Notes: a model not told the origin generated them from the letters alone. 64,000 nt of DNA from an uncultured Roseobacter sp. (GCF_947491795.1 NZ_CANLKW010000001.1:1178001-1242000); one strand, 5' to 3'. Shown: positions 52,994 to 62,700, counted from the first letter of the stretch. Made by a program: numbers and translations.

Positions 52994-54301
52994 ATGAACA
53001 TGCAGACCGCCAACGTGATGTCTCCGCCGCCGCCCAGAACGCTGGATGACATGCGTCTGCCCCTCGTGATGATGCGCGATATCGTGCTTAAAACCATGTT
53101 CCGCAAGAACGTGGACATGGTCAGCGATCTGAGCAAAGCCATCTGTCTGCCGATATCGGTTACACAGGAACTGGTCGATATGGCCAGAACGCAGCGTCTG
53201 CTCGAGGCCACCGGCACCCTGAACGCCAACAATGGCAACGAGATGGGGTATCAGCTGACAGACCAGGGCAAGGCCCGTGCCCTCGACGCTCTGGCGCAAT
53301 CCGAATATTTCGGCGCCATGCCTGTGCCCCTGGACGTGTACCGCGAACAGGTCAAACGCCAGTCGGTCCGCAATCTGCAGGTGACGCGCGACCAGCTGAC
53401 GGGTGCAATGGGCCATCTGGTACTGCCCGACAGCCTGCTTGGCCATCTGGGCCCGGCGGTTTCAGCGGGACGTTCCATTCTGATGTATGGCCCCCCGGGC
53501 AACGGCAAATCCTCTATCTCCAACGGTATTCGCGATGCGTTGGGGGATAAGGTTTTTGTGCCGCGTGCGATTGAATACGCCGGTCAGGTAATCACGGTTT
53601 ATGACCCTATCGTGCATTCCGCCGCCGAAGAGGTTGAAGACAACCCGAATTCACTGCGCCGGTCGACCCCGTTTGACCAGCGCTACGTAAAGTGTGAACG
53701 CCCGACTGTGATCACCGGTGGCGAGCTGTCTCTCGACATGCTTGATCTGGTCTACAATCCGACCGCCCGCACCTATCAGGCGCCACTGCAGCTGAAATCC
53801 ACGGGCGGTATCTTTATTGTGGACGACCTTGGCCGCCAGAAAGAACCCCCGCAAAGCATCGTGAACCGCTGGATTGTTCCCCTGGAAGAAAGCAAGGATA
53901 TTCTGGCCCTTCAATCGGGCGAAAAGTTCGAGGTCCCCTTTGACACACTGGTGATTTTTTCGACCAACTTTCACCCAAATGAAATCTTTGACCAAGCCGC
54001 CCTGCGCCGGATTTTCTTCAAGATCAAAATCGACGGACCAAACCAGGAAAACTTCCTCAAGATTTTTGCCATGGTCGCCAAGAAGCGGAAAATGCCGCTG
54101 GATGAGGCAACACTCGTTCACCTGCTCAAGGTTCGTTACCCGGAAATCGACAATGTCTACGCGAACTACCAGCCGATCTTCCTGATCGATCAGATGATAT
54201 CCATCTGCGAGTTTGAAGGGATCCCCTATCAGATGTCACCTGAACTGATTGACCGGGCCTGGGCCAACATGTTCGTCAGGGACGAGCATATCGTGAAATG
54301 A
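52994..54301 (+). CDS. AAA-type ATPase of unknown role at the end of the Tad locus
   Basis: The 435-residue protein has an N-terminal winged-helix-like part (about 15-95; LSKAICLPISVTQELVDMARTQ ... YQLTDQGKARA) and an AAA ATPase core with Walker A YGPPGNGKSS (about 170), Walker B GGIFIVDDLGRQ and a sensor-1-like Asn in VIFSTNFHP. No membrane segment is seen. I start it at 52994 after AAGGGA. It follows the prepilin peptidase by 81 bases. I know no tested function; a role in regulating or remodelling the pilus machine is inference from position. Confidence 0.85.
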   Translation: MNMQTANVMSPPPPRTLDDMRLPLVMMRDIVLKTMFRKNVDMVSDLSKAICLPISVTQELVDMARTQRLLEATGTLNANNGNEMGYQLTDQGKARALDALAQSEYFGAMPVPLDVYREQVKRQSVRNLQVTRDQLTGAMGHLVLPDSLLGHLGPAVSAGRSILMYGPPGNGKSSISNGIRDALGDKVFVPRAIEYAGQVITVYDPIVHSAAEEVEDNPNSLRRSTPFDQRYVKCERPTVITGGELSLDMLDLVYNPTARTYQAPLQLKSTGGIFIVDDLGRQKEPPQSIVNRWIVPLEESKDILALQSGEKFEVPFDTLVIFSTNFHPNEIFDQAALRRIFFKIKIDGPNQENFLKIFAMVAKKRKMPLDEATLVHLLKVRYPEIDNVYANYQPIFLIDQMISICEFEGIPYQMSPELIDRAWANMFVRDEHIVK

Positions 54302-55083
54302 TTGGCCTCGCCGGATGTGGCAGAATGGGCGCTCCGATGCTCGCCGCCCTGCGTTCCGCAGGATTTGAAGCCCGCGGATTTGACGTCCGGCAGACGGATG
54401 ATCCGCATATCACAACCGACCCCCAGGCTTTCGCAGAGGGGCTGACAACCCTGATCACGGTGGTTCGCGACATCGCACAGACGCACGAAGTCCTCTTCGG
54501 CGCACAGGGTTTTGCCGCGATACCCGGCCTGAAGCACATTCTTATCTGCTCCACCCTCAGCCCCGTCTACGTGACGGGCTTGCGCGATCTGGTCCCGGAG
54601 GGCGTCACACTGACAGATGCGCCCATGTCAGGCGCTCAGATCGCCGCCCGGGAAGCCCGGCTGACCTTCATGCTGGGCGGCACCGAGGATGACATCGCAC
54701 CGGTGCGTCCATTGCTGCAGGCCATGGGCACGACGCTGCATCCTATGGGCGAATTCGGCGCGGGTATGCAGGCCAAGGTCCTCAACAACCTGCTCGCGGC
54801 CTCCTCCACGGCCATGACGCGCCTGGTGCTCGACTGGGCGCAGGCGTCCGGGCTTGACGACAAAAAGCTTCTCAATCTGATCCACAGCTCATCCGGTCAG
54901 AACTGGTTTGCCAGCGGCGGGGAGGACATCGAGTTTTTCAACGACGGCATGGATCCGGAAAACACCATCGGCATCCTGATCAAGGACATCGACAGCGCTC
55001 TTGATGCCGCACCACCAGGCGCAGATACCTCCCTGCCCCGATCGGTCAGGGATGCTATCAGGTCCCTGAAACCCCGCGGCTGA
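54298..55083 (+). CDS. NAD(P)-dependent beta-hydroxyacid dehydrogenase
   Basis: The 261-residue protein belongs to the 3-hydroxyisobutyrate/6-phosphogluconate-like family. It has the N-terminal IGLAGCGRMGAPML cofactor motif, LTDAPMSGAQIAAREARLTFMLGG (substrate site) and GMQAKVLNNLLAASSTA with the catalytic Lys (near 160). It is slightly shorter than usual for the family (about 290). The ATG overlaps the AAA ATPase stop by four bases, so the two are co-translated, an odd pairing. Confidence 0.9.
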   Translation: MIGLAGCGRMGAPMLAALRSAGFEARGFDVRQTDDPHITTDPQAFAEGLTTLITVVRDIAQTHEVLFGAQGFAAIPGLKHILICSTLSPVYVTGLRDLVPEGVTLTDAPMSGAQIAAREARLTFMLGGTEDDIAPVRPLLQAMGTTLHPMGEFGAGMQAKVLNNLLAASSTAMTRLVLDWAQASGLDDKKLLNLIHSSSGQNWFASGGEDIEFFNDGMDPENTIGILIKDIDSALDAAPPGADTSLPRSVRDAIRSLKPRG

Positions 55084-55100
55084 CTTCTTCTGGCAGAAAA

Positions 55101-55130
55101 TATCCCGGGGGTTTGGGGGCTGGCCCCCAA
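55101..55130. repeat. G-rich hairpin, probably a dispersed Rhodobacterales element
   Basis: TTGGGGGC (55113-55120) and GCCCCCAA (55123-55130) form a stem preceded by TATCCCGGGGG. From memory, similar 'cccgggggtttgggggc' elements recur between genes in Rhodobacterales. No T-tract follows, so it is not a classical terminator. Confidence 0.55.
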
Positions 55131-55155
55131 TCGGTCAGGCGCTATTCTGATCGAT

Positions 55156-57609
55156 ATGCATGATCTGCCCAAAACCTTCACAGACTGGTTCGAAAAACGC
55201 GGCTGGACTGTCCATCCGCATCAGCAGGCAATGCTCGAACGTGCGGCAGACCCCGCGCTTTTGCTCATCGCACCAACCGGAGGCGGCAAAACGCTTGCGG
55301 GTTTTCTGCCCACACTGGCCGACCTGGCAGAAAGCCCACGCGACGGGTTGCACACCCTTTATGTTTCACCCCTCAAGGCCCTCGCCGCGGACATCAAACG
55401 CAACCTGACAACGCCGGTGACGGAAATGGATCTGCCCATCCGCATCGAAGATCGCACCGGGGACACCCCCGCCAGCCGCAAAAAACGCCAGCGCGCAGAT
55501 CCGCCGCACATTCTGCTCACTACACCGGAAAGTCTGGCGCTGCTCACCAGCTACGAAGACGCGCCAAAGATGTTTCGCGGATTGAAACGCGTGATCGTGG
55601 ACGAAATCCACGCGCTGGCAGAAAGCAAGCGCGGTGACCAGTTAATGCTGGCGCTGGGGCGGTTGCAGACGCTGTGCCCTGATCTGCGCCGGGTGGGGCT
55701 GTCGGCAACGGTAGACGATCCAAAGGCCATAGCCCACCTGCTCGCCTGCCACCCCGATCCCTGTGCAATTTTGCTGGCCGACCCTGGCCCCGCGCCCGAT
55801 ATTGCGATGCTGCGCACGAAAGAGGCCCCACCCTGGGCGGGTGGAAATGCAGCCTACGCTATCCCGGCTGTGCTCGATCAGGTACGGGCGCATAACACGA
55901 CGCTTATTTTCCACAACACCCGTGCTCAGGCCGAGATTTTCTTTCACAATCTCTGGCTCGCAAACGAAGACGCTCTGCCCATTGGTATCCACCATGGCTC
56001 TCTCGACCGACAGCAGCGCGAAAAGGTCGAAGCCGCCATGGTGCGCGGAGATCTGCGGGCCATTGTCTGCACCGGCAGCCTGGATCTTGGGATCGACTGG
56101 GGGAATGTCGACCTGGTCATCCAGATCGGCGCCCCGAAAAACGTCAAACGCCTGGTACAGCGTATCGGACGCGCCAATCACCGTTACAATGCGCCGTCCA
56201 GGGCGCTGCTGGTCCCGGCAAACCGCTTTGAAGTGGTGGAATGCGTGGCAGCACTGGATGCAGTTCGCGCCGGAACGCTGGACGGTGATCCCCGCGGGCC
56301 GGGCCCGCGCGATGTCCTGTGTCAGCACATCCTGATCACAGCCTGTGCAGGCCCGTTTGACGCCGGTGCTCTCTTTGATGAGGTCAGAACAGTCGGCGCC
56401 TACGCCGGTCTCAGCCGCGCTCAGTTTGACGAATGTCTCGATTTCTGCGCGACGGGCGGATACGCCCTGCGCGTCTATGATCAGTGGCAGCGTCTTGTGC
56501 AGAATGCCGATGGGCTCTGGCAGTTGCGCGACCCGCGTGCCGCCCAGAAAATCCGCATGAATACCGGCACCATCCAGGACACCGATACGCTCAAAGTCAG
56601 ACTGAAGCGAAGTCGTGGCGGAAAACCTCTGGGCGAGATCGAAGAGGGGTTTGCCGCCTCGCTGACCCCCGGTGACACTTTTCTGATCGGTGGTCAGATC
56701 GTCCGCTACGAGGGGCTGCGTGAAATGACGGTAGAGGTCAGCCGCAATGCGGCGAAAAAGCCCAAAGTCGCAACCTTTGCAGGCACTAAATTCGCCACCT
56801 CTACACAGCTGAGCGCCCGGGTCATGGAAATGTTCCAACAGGAAACCTGGCCTGATCTGCCCGCACATACCGCCGACTGGCTGGCTCTGCAGCGTCGTGT
56901 CAGTCGTCTGCCAGAACCCGGTCGGCTCATGATCGAAAGCTTTGCCCATGATGGCCGGGAGCAGACCGTGGTCTATGGCTTTGCCGGGCGCAATGGCCAG
57001 CAGACGCTGGGGCTGTTGCTGACGAAACGTATGGAAGAGCTGGGGCTGAATCCGCTGGGTTTTGTCGCCACGGATTATGCAACCCTGATCTGGGGGCTGG
57101 ACCGTGTGACGAATCCTGCCCCGCTCTTTGATCTGGCAGCGCTGCAAAATGGTCTGGACACCTGGCTGGCCGGAAACGCCGTGATGAAGCGCACGTTTCG
57201 CGCCAGTGCAACGATAGCAGGGCTGATCCAGCGCAACACGCCTTCGGCACGCAAATCCGGGCGACAGGCGACGTTCAGTTCAGACATTCTCTATGACACG
57301 CTGCAAAAGTACGATCCGGACCATCTGCTCCTCGATATCACCCGCGAGGAGGCCTTGCGCGGTTTTGTGGATTTTGGCCGGATCGAAGAGATGGCAAACC
57401 GCGTGGAAGGCCGTATTGACCATCTGATCCTGGACCGGGTCAGCCCCCTTGCCGCACCTCTGTTTCTGGAAATGGGCCGCGTGCCCGTCAAAGGTGCGGC
57501 TGAAGAGCGCCTGGTGGCAGAAGAAGCCGCCCGGCTGATGGAAAGCTCTGGCCTCGCGCAGATCACCCCACAGCCTGCGGACAAGCCCCGCTGGCGCATG
57601 GGGTATTGA
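55156..57609 (+). CDS. Ligase-associated DEXH-box helicase (Lhr-like)
   Basis: The 817-residue superfamily 2 helicase has Walker A APTGGGKTLAGFLP (about 39-52), the DEIH box VIVDEIHALAESKRGDQ (about 145), motif VI QRIGRANHRYN and a large C-terminal Lhr-like domain. This type occurs in a DNA-repair cluster with a PdeM phosphoesterase, an MBL-fold exonuclease and an ATP-dependent DNA ligase. PdeM is the next gene. The ligase and exonuclease are absent here, so they may be elsewhere. Confidence 0.93.
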   Translation: MHDLPKTFTDWFEKRGWTVHPHQQAMLERAADPALLLIAPTGGGKTLAGFLPTLADLAESPRDGLHTLYVSPLKALAADIKRNLTTPVTEMDLPIRIEDRTGDTPASRKKRQRADPPHILLTTPESLALLTSYEDAPKMFRGLKRVIVDEIHALAESKRGDQLMLALGRLQTLCPDLRRVGLSATVDDPKAIAHLLACHPDPCAILLADPGPAPDIAMLRTKEAPPWAGGNAAYAIPAVLDQVRAHNTTLIFHNTRAQAEIFFHNLWLANEDALPIGIHHGSLDRQQREKVEAAMVRGDLRAIVCTGSLDLGIDWGNVDLVIQIGAPKNVKRLVQRIGRANHRYNAPSRALLVPANRFEVVECVAALDAVRAGTLDGDPRGPGPRDVLCQHILITACAGPFDAGALFDEVRTVGAYAGLSRAQFDECLDFCATGGYALRVYDQWQRLVQNADGLWQLRDPRAAQKIRMNTGTIQDTDTLKVRLKRSRGGKPLGEIEEGFAASLTPGDTFLIGGQIVRYEGLREMTVEVSRNAAKKPKVATFAGTKFATSTQLSARVMEMFQQETWPDLPAHTADWLALQRRVSRLPEPGRLMIESFAHDGREQTVVYGFAGRNGQQTLGLLLTKRMEELGLNPLGFVATDYATLIWGLDRVTNPAPLFDLAALQNGLDTWLAGNAVMKRTFRASATIAGLIQRNTPSARKSGRQATFSSDILYDTLQKYDPDHLLLDITREEALRGFVDFGRIEEMANRVEGRIDHLILDRVSPLAAPLFLEMGRVPVKGAAEERLVAEEAARLMESSGLAQITPQPADKPRWRMGY

Positions 57610-57648
57610 ACGCTTGCGCCGGCACGATTGTTGCGGCATGAACAAAGC

Positions 57649-58326
57649 ATGAACTGTCATGCTTTTTCTTTCGCTGGCGCTGAACTCCGCGCCCTGGGGT
57701 CCGGTGGGCTCTGGTGGCCGGAACAGGCATTGCTTTGCGTATCCGACCTGCATCTGGGCAAGTCCGAGCGTGTCGCGCGGCGTGCGGGCCAGACGCTGCC
57801 ACCCTATGAAACGCGCGATACGCTGACACGGCTTGGCGAGGATCTCGCCCGTACGGGCGCGCGCACGGTGATCTGCCTCGGCGACAGTTTTGATGACCGG
57901 ATCGCCGCTGCCGCCCTGCCAGAAGAAGAACGCCTCTGGATCACGCGGCTACAGGCCGGTCGCCAATGGATCTGGATTGAAGGCAATCATGATCCCGGTC
58001 CGCTGGAGTTTGGCGGGACGCATCAACAGACCGCCCGGACAGGTCCCCTCGTGTTCCGACATATTGCCGAAGCGGAGGCCCGGGCGGAAGTATCGGGGCA
58101 CTATCATCCCAAGGCGCATCTGCACGCGCGGGGGCGGCTGGTGTCACGACCCGCATTTCTGTACGACAGCACCCGCCTGATCCTGCCCGCCTATGGCACC
58201 TATACAGGTGGCCTGCGCACAGATGAGCAAACGCTGTGCAACCTGATGAAGCCCGATGCGCTTGCCATACTGACGGGGCCAACCCCCGTTTGCATTCCCA
58301 TGCCCCGTAAGGAGACCGCGCCATGA
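57649..58326 (+). CDS. pdeM: Ligase-associated phosphoesterase PdeM
   Basis: The 225-residue calcineurin-like phosphoesterase has the metal motifs SDLHLGKSERVARRAG (about 34), GDSFDD, GNHDPG and GHYHPKAHL. PdeM proteins are predicted DNA repair nucleases linked with the helicase upstream. I start at the ATG 57649; an in-frame TTG at 57628 is possible. It overlaps the PaaI gene by four bases. Confidence 0.93.
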   Translation: MNCHAFSFAGAELRALGSGGLWWPEQALLCVSDLHLGKSERVARRAGQTLPPYETRDTLTRLGEDLARTGARTVICLGDSFDDRIAAAALPEEERLWITRLQAGRQWIWIEGNHDPGPLEFGGTHQQTARTGPLVFRHIAEAEARAEVSGHYHPKAHLHARGRLVSRPAFLYDSTRLILPAYGTYTGGLRTDEQTLCNLMKPDALAILTGPTPVCIPMPRKETAP

Positions 58327-58742
58327 GCGACACCGGTTTTGCACGCATCCGACACAGCTTCGATGCTCAGGCGATGATGAAAACACTGGGGGCAACTCTG
58401 GAAGAAATCGACCAAGGGCACGCTGTGATCCACGCGCCAATCCTGCCCGCCGCCCGCCAGCAGCAGGGCTTTGGGCACGCCGGTCTGACTTTCTCGATCG
58501 GGGACAGCGCAGCAGGCTACGCAGCTCTGACCAGGATGCCGCCGGAAAACGAAGTTGTGACGGCAGAAATCAAGATCAATCTGCTTGCACCGGCGCGCGG
58601 TGACTATCTGCGTGCGACGGGCCGGGTGATCAAACCCGGGCGCCGCCTTGTTGTTGTGTCCTCAGAAGTGCATGCCATCACCGGTCCGGAGGAGGTTCTG
58701 ATCGCGGTCCTGCAGGGCACCATGGTACCAGTGCCAATCTGA
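58323..58742 (+). CDS. PaaI-type thioesterase (hotdog fold)
   Basis: The 139-residue hotdog-fold protein shows HAGLTFSIGDSAAGYAALTRMPPENEVVTAEIKINLLAPARGDYLRATGRVIKPGRRL, the PaaI family core, where the active-site Asp/Asn acts on an acyl-CoA thioester. The acyl substrate is unknown. It overlaps pdeM by four bases and ends three bases before the convergent folD. Confidence 0.9.
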   Translation: MSDTGFARIRHSFDAQAMMKTLGATLEEIDQGHAVIHAPILPAARQQQGFGHAGLTFSIGDSAAGYAALTRMPPENEVVTAEIKINLLAPARGDYLRATGRVIKPGRRLVVVSSEVHAITGPEEVLIAVLQGTMVPVPI

Positions 58743-58745
58743 AAA

Positions 58746-59648
58746 TTATGCAGTCAGCCCCTCGGGTTCTACGAGGCCGTTGGCTCTGCAGCAGGCGGTA
58801 ACGGTGTTGGCGAGCAGACAGGCGATGGTCATGGGGCCAACGCCACCGGGCACAGGGGTGATCGCACCGGCCACCGCAGCGCAGCTTTCATAGTGCACAT
58901 CACCGACGAGGCGGGTCTTGCCCGCGCCGCGTTCAGGCGCATCCAGGCGGTTAATGCCCACGTCGATGACCGTAGCGCCGGGTTTGATCCAGTCGCCCGG
59001 CACCATTTCAGGGCGGCCCACGGCGGCCACAACGATATCCGCGCGGCGCACCACATCTGCCAGGTCTTTGGTGCGGCTGTGCGCGATCGTCACTGTGCAG
59101 CTGTCGCCCAGCAACAGCTGTGCCATAGGCTTGCCGACGATGTTGCTGCGCCCGACGACGACCGCGTCCATGCCCGAAATCGACCCATGGTGGTCGCGCA
59201 GCATCATCAGACACCCCAGCGGGGTGCAGGGCACCATGCTTTTCTGACCCGTTCCCAGCAGTCCGACATTCGAGATGTGGAACCCGTCCACGTCCTTTGC
59301 GGGGCTGATCGAGTTGATCACCAGGTCCTCGTTGAGGTGCCCGGGCAGAGGCAGCTGCACCAGGATGCCGTGGATTTCCGGATCGGTGTTCAGCTGGTCA
59401 ATAACCGCCAGCAGGTCCGCTTCGGACGTGTCCGCATCCAGCCTGAGCTCCACCGACTTCATGCCCGCCTCGACGGTCATTTTGCCTTTGGAGCGCACAT
59501 AGACCTCGCTTGCGGGGTCCTCCCCCACCAGAACGACAGCCAGACCCGGAGTGATCCCGTGCTCGGCCCTGAGGCGGGTCACGTGTTCAGCAACCTGTCC
59601 GCGGACACGGGCGGCAAAGGCTTTTCCATCAATGATCGTGGCTGTCAT
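58746..59648 (-). CDS. folD: Methylenetetrahydrofolate dehydrogenase/cyclohydrolase
   Basis: The 300-residue bifunctional enzyme interconverts 5,10-methylene-, methenyl- and 10-formyl-[17 protein letters not shown] holds the catalytic Lys region, [27 protein letters not shown] and [18 protein letters not shown] are family hallmarks. It is at the end of fhs-exported protein-folD, so the C1 steps from formate to methylene-THF are encoded together. Confidence 0.97.
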   Translation of the reverse strand: MTATIIDGKAFAARVRGQVAEHVTRLRAEHGITPGLAVVLVGEDPASEVYVRSKGKMTVEAGMKSVELRLDADTSEADLLAVIDQLNTDPEIHGILVQLPLPGHLNEDLVINSISPAKDVDGFHISNVGLLGTGQKSMVPCTPLGCLMMLRDHHGSISGMDAVVVGRSNIVGKPMAQLLLGDSCTVTIAHSRTKDLADVVRRADIVVAAVGRPEMVPGDWIKPGATVIDVGINRLDAPERGAGKTRLVGDVHYESCAAVAGAITPVPGGVGPMTIACLLANTVTACCRANGLVEPEGLTA

Positions 59649-59660
59649 TTTGTCTTCCTG

Positions 59661-60131
59661 TTATCGTGAAAAGGTGACCCTGTGGGTCCAGGTCTCACCA
59701 TCTGTGATCAAAAGTTCGTTGAACTGCATCAGCTGCAGAAGGTCATAGAATGTGGCAACGTACTGCAGGTCTTCCTGCCGGAAAAAACCGCCCTTGCGCA
59801 CGGAAACCGTCAGCTGGGCCATCAGCGCCCTTGCGCGGTAAATGGTCGAGAACACGTCGTCATCCAGAGCCGTGAGGATAAGCGTGTCTGCGTCCGACCC
59901 TTTGGCAAAGAACACAAAACGCGGGCTTTCCGGCGCCTCGAGCTGTGCAGTGGTCAGAACGTTGACAAAATCCACCCGCACGGCTTTTCCGGCACCCTGG
60001 GTGGCGCGGATGACCCGGTCAAATGTCTCCTCCGAGGTGACTTCCGGATAGTAGTACCCGACATAGCGGTCTTCGGCGGCGACAGCCCCGGCAAAAACCA
60101 GGGCAAAGAGTGCAGCAATCAGTCTGGTCAT
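59661..60131 (-). CDS. Exported protein of unknown function between fhs and folD
   Basis: The 156-residue protein has a signal peptide (cleaved near AVAAE, residue 19) and a mature domain with no motif that I recognise (YVGYYYPEVTSEETFDRVI; LLQLMQFNELLITDGETWTH near the end). It ends 12 bases before folD and starts 97 bases after fhs, so it is probably in the same operon. It contains no Cys in the mature part and no membrane helix beyond the signal. Confidence 0.8.
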   Translation of the reverse strand: MTRLIAALFALVFAGAVAAEDRYVGYYYPEVTSEETFDRVIRATQGAGKAVRVDFVNVLTTAQLEAPESPRFVFFAKGSDADTLILTALDDDVFSTIYRARALMAQLTVSVRKGGFFRQEDLQYVATFYDLLQLMQFNELLITDGETWTHRVTFSR

Positions 60132-60228
60132 GATGATGTCCTTTTCAAATCATGCGATCAGCTTGCGGCTGCTTTGCCCGGAGGGCAAGCCTGCTGCCCT
60201 CTGAACACTGTGTCGTGACATGTCGCGA

Positions 60229-61905
60229 TCAGAAGAGCCCCTCGACCTCGCCATCCGCATTCAGGCAGATGCTTTCCGCCGACGGCACGCGCGGTAGACC
60301 GGGCATGGTCATGATCTCACCGCAGATTGCCACCACAAAGCCCGCGCCGGCACTCAGACGCACTTCGCGTACGGGGATATCAAACCCTGTGGGCGCGCCG
60401 CGCTCGTTCGGATCGGTGGTAAAGCTGTATTGCGTTTTCGCCATGCAGACCGGCAGATTGCCATAGCCCTGATCCTCCCAGTCTTTCAGCTGGTTGAGGA
60501 TTTTCTGATCCATCTGTGCGCTGTCCGCGCGGTAGATTTTGGTGGCAATGGTGTTGATCTTATCCGCAAGGCTCATGTCATCGGGGTAGATCGGCGCAAA
60601 ATCCGCCTCGCCCTTCTCGATGGTTTCGACAACTTTGGTGGCCAGATCCGCAGACCCCTCAGAGCCCAGCTCCCAGTGACGCGACAGCACCGCCTCTGCG
60701 CCCTGGCTGGCAACATAATCTTTGACCGCCTGAACTTCGGCATCCGTATCGGTGACAAAATGGTTGATCGCAACAACCACAGGCACCCCAAAGGATTTCA
60801 CGTTCTCGATGTGGCGGCCCAGGTTCGGACAGCCCGCCTGCACGGCTCCGACGTTTTCCGCACCAAGGTCCGCCTTGGCGACACCGCCGTTCATCTTCAT
60901 CGCACGCACGGTCGCCACAACAACCACACAGGAGGGCGCCAGACCCGCCTTGCGGCATTTGATGTTTAGGAACTTCTCGGCACCCAGATCGGCCCCAAAA
61001 CCCGCTTCTGTCACCACGTAATCCGCCAGTTTCAGCGCGGTGGTGGTGGCGATGACCGAGTTACAGCCGTGCGCGATATTCGCGAACGGGCCGCCGTGCA
61101 CAAAGGCCGGATTGTTCTCCAGCGTCTGCACCAGGTTCGGCTGCATCGCGTCTTTCAGCAGCACGGTCATGGCACCATCCGCCTTGATGTCGCGCGCAAA
61201 AACAGGCGTGCGGTCACGGCGATAGGCCACGATCATATCGCCCAGACGCTTCTGCAGATCGCTGAGGTCTCTGGACAGGCACAGGATCGCCATCACCTCG
61301 GACGCCACGGTAATGTCAAAACCAGCCTCGCGGGGGAAACCGTTGGCCACTCCGCCCAGGGATGCTGTGATCTGGCGCAGCGCCCGGTCGTTCATGTCAA
61401 CGACGCGGCGCCACACAACGCGGCGGGTGTCGATGTCCAGCGCATTGCCCCAGTAGATGTGATTGTCGATCATCGCGCTCAGCAGCGAGTGCGCCGAGGT
61501 GATCGCATGAAAGTCACCAGTAAAGTGCAGGTTCATTTCTTCCATCGGGACGATCTGGGCATAGCCGCCGCCAGCGGCACCGCCCTTCATGCCAAAGTTG
61601 GGGCCGAGCGAGGCTTCGCGAATGCAGACCGCTGCCTTTTTGCCAATTCGATTCAGACCATCGCCCAGACCGACCGTCGTGGTGGTCTTGCCCTCACCCG
61701 CCGGTGTCGGGTTGATGGCCGTCACCAGGATCAGCCTGCCAGTGTCATTGCCCTGAACCGAGTTGATAAACGACTGGCTGACCTTGGCCTTGTCATGGCC
61801 ATAGGGCAGCAGATCATCGCTGCTGATACCCAGCTTCGCACCAATCTCCTGGATCGGTTGCTTGGACGCCGCACGCGCGATTTCAATGTCAGATTTATAG
61901 ACCAT
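60229..61905 (-). CDS. fhs: Formate-tetrahydrofolate ligase
   Basis: The 558-residue enzyme makes 10-formyl-THF from formate, THF and ATP. The P-loop [22 protein letters not shown] is at about 67-85; [24 protein letters not shown] and [20 protein letters not shown] are family signatures. In roseobacters this enzyme and folD handle C1 units from methylated compounds such as DMSP; that use is inference here. Length is normal. The 148-base leader has GC-rich hairpins but no class that I can name. Confidence 0.97.
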   Translation of the reverse strand: MVYKSDIEIARAASKQPIQEIGAKLGISSDDLLPYGHDKAKVSQSFINSVQGNDTGRLILVTAINPTPAGEGKTTTTVGLGDGLNRIGKKAAVCIREASLGPNFGMKGGAAGGGYAQIVPMEEMNLHFTGDFHAITSAHSLLSAMIDNHIYWGNALDIDTRRVVWRRVVDMNDRALRQITASLGGVANGFPREAGFDITVASEVMAILCLSRDLSDLQKRLGDMIVAYRRDRTPVFARDIKADGAMTVLLKDAMQPNLVQTLENNPAFVHGGPFANIAHGCNSVIATTTALKLADYVVTEAGFGADLGAEKFLNIKCRKAGLAPSCVVVVATVRAMKMNGGVAKADLGAENVGAVQAGCPNLGRHIENVKSFGVPVVVAINHFVTDTDAEVQAVKDYVASQGAEAVLSRHWELGSEGSADLATKVVETIEKGEADFAPIYPDDMSLADKINTIATKIYRADSAQMDQKILNQLKDWEDQGYGNLPVCMAKTQYSFTTDPNERGAPTGFDIPVREVRLSAGAGFVVAICGEIMTMPGLPRVPSAESICLNADGEVEGLF

Positions 61906-62053
61906 GGAAGATTCCCCCTGAGGACGCCCGCTCGGGCTGAGTTGCTGCTCTCTGCATACACAGGCCAGCGCCTCCGGACAGGGGGTAATTCCGACATTTC
62001 CGCTGCCGGTTGCGTCGGCAAAGGCTCAGATCGTTTCTTTTCGGAAACGAATG

Positions 62054-62650
62054 CTACTGACGCGCAGCGTTCAGATGCGCCCAGACCGGCTGGTCGGGCA
62101 CGTGCAGGGTGATCGTATCACCAACCGCAATCTGCCCTTCCCGCTCCACCCAGGCGGTTACACCGCGGCGGTTCTGCGCTGCCGGCTTAAAGCGCGGCCC
62201 GAGGTCCGGGTGATCTTTTGAGATGTCCCGACCCAGATAGGTACAGGGCCGGTTTTCCATATCAATTGTCAGACAGGCACCGTCCGGCAGTTGCAGCCGG
62301 GACGACGGTGGCACATGTGTAAAGTCCGGGATGCCTTCGATCACCAGCGAAGCCCCCAGCAGTGCGGGGTCGAGGCTTTCGGTCTCCATTTCTGCGGCGA
62401 TCAGTTTGAGCTCTTCCTGCGACAGAACGGACAACTGGCGCACATTGCGGATTTCGGTCCCCCGCGGGTGCTGCGCCAGGACACGCGAGCATGATTTCCG
62501 CGTCGGCCCGCCGTGCATCTCGCCCTCTATGCCGTCAAAGCTCAGGCGGGCTTTCTGCAACACCTCAGAGCGCAGATCTGTTTCCTGATCTGTGACACGG
62601 CCCAGCCATATGACTGTTCCGCTGAACTGAGTTGGTTTGAGCGCTGGCAT
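62054..62650 (-). CDS. MOSC-domain protein
   Basis: The 198-residue protein has a MOSC domain: GEMHGGPTRKSCSRVLAQHPRGTEIRNVRQLS with the Cys region, then LDPALLGASLVIEGIPDFTHVPPSSRLQLPDGACLTIDMENRPC and the C-terminal RRGVTAWVEREGQIAVGDTI. MOSC domains in molybdenum-cofactor sulfurases and in the mARC/YiiM group carry molybdenum centres or sulfur. The stand-alone form is of the YiiM/MOSC type; its substrate is unknown. Confidence 0.9.
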   Translation of the reverse strand: MPALKPTQFSGTVIWLGRVTDQETDLRSEVLQKARLSFDGIEGEMHGGPTRKSCSRVLAQHPRGTEIRNVRQLSVLSQEELKLIAAEMETESLDPALLGASLVIEGIPDFTHVPPSSRLQLPDGACLTIDMENRPCTYLGRDISKDHPDLGPRFKPAAQNRRGVTAWVEREGQIAVGDTITLHVPDQPVWAHLNAARQ

Positions 62651-62700
62651 GTCTGTGTTCCCCTGACTTGGTCAGGGCAGTGTGTCGGAAAACCTGATCC

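Noticed and set aside
55642..57147. 501-residue minus-strand frame
   Set aside because: Antisense to the Lhr-like helicase, which carries complete helicase motifs.
61906..62053. fhs leader considered as a folate or ZTP riboswitch
   Set aside because: It has GC-rich hairpins such as GCCCG/CGGGC but I cannot find the conserved loop sequences of those classes by eye; a covariance-model search would decide.
61069..62112. 347-residue plus-strand frame
   Set aside because: Antisense to fhs and its leader; no family features.
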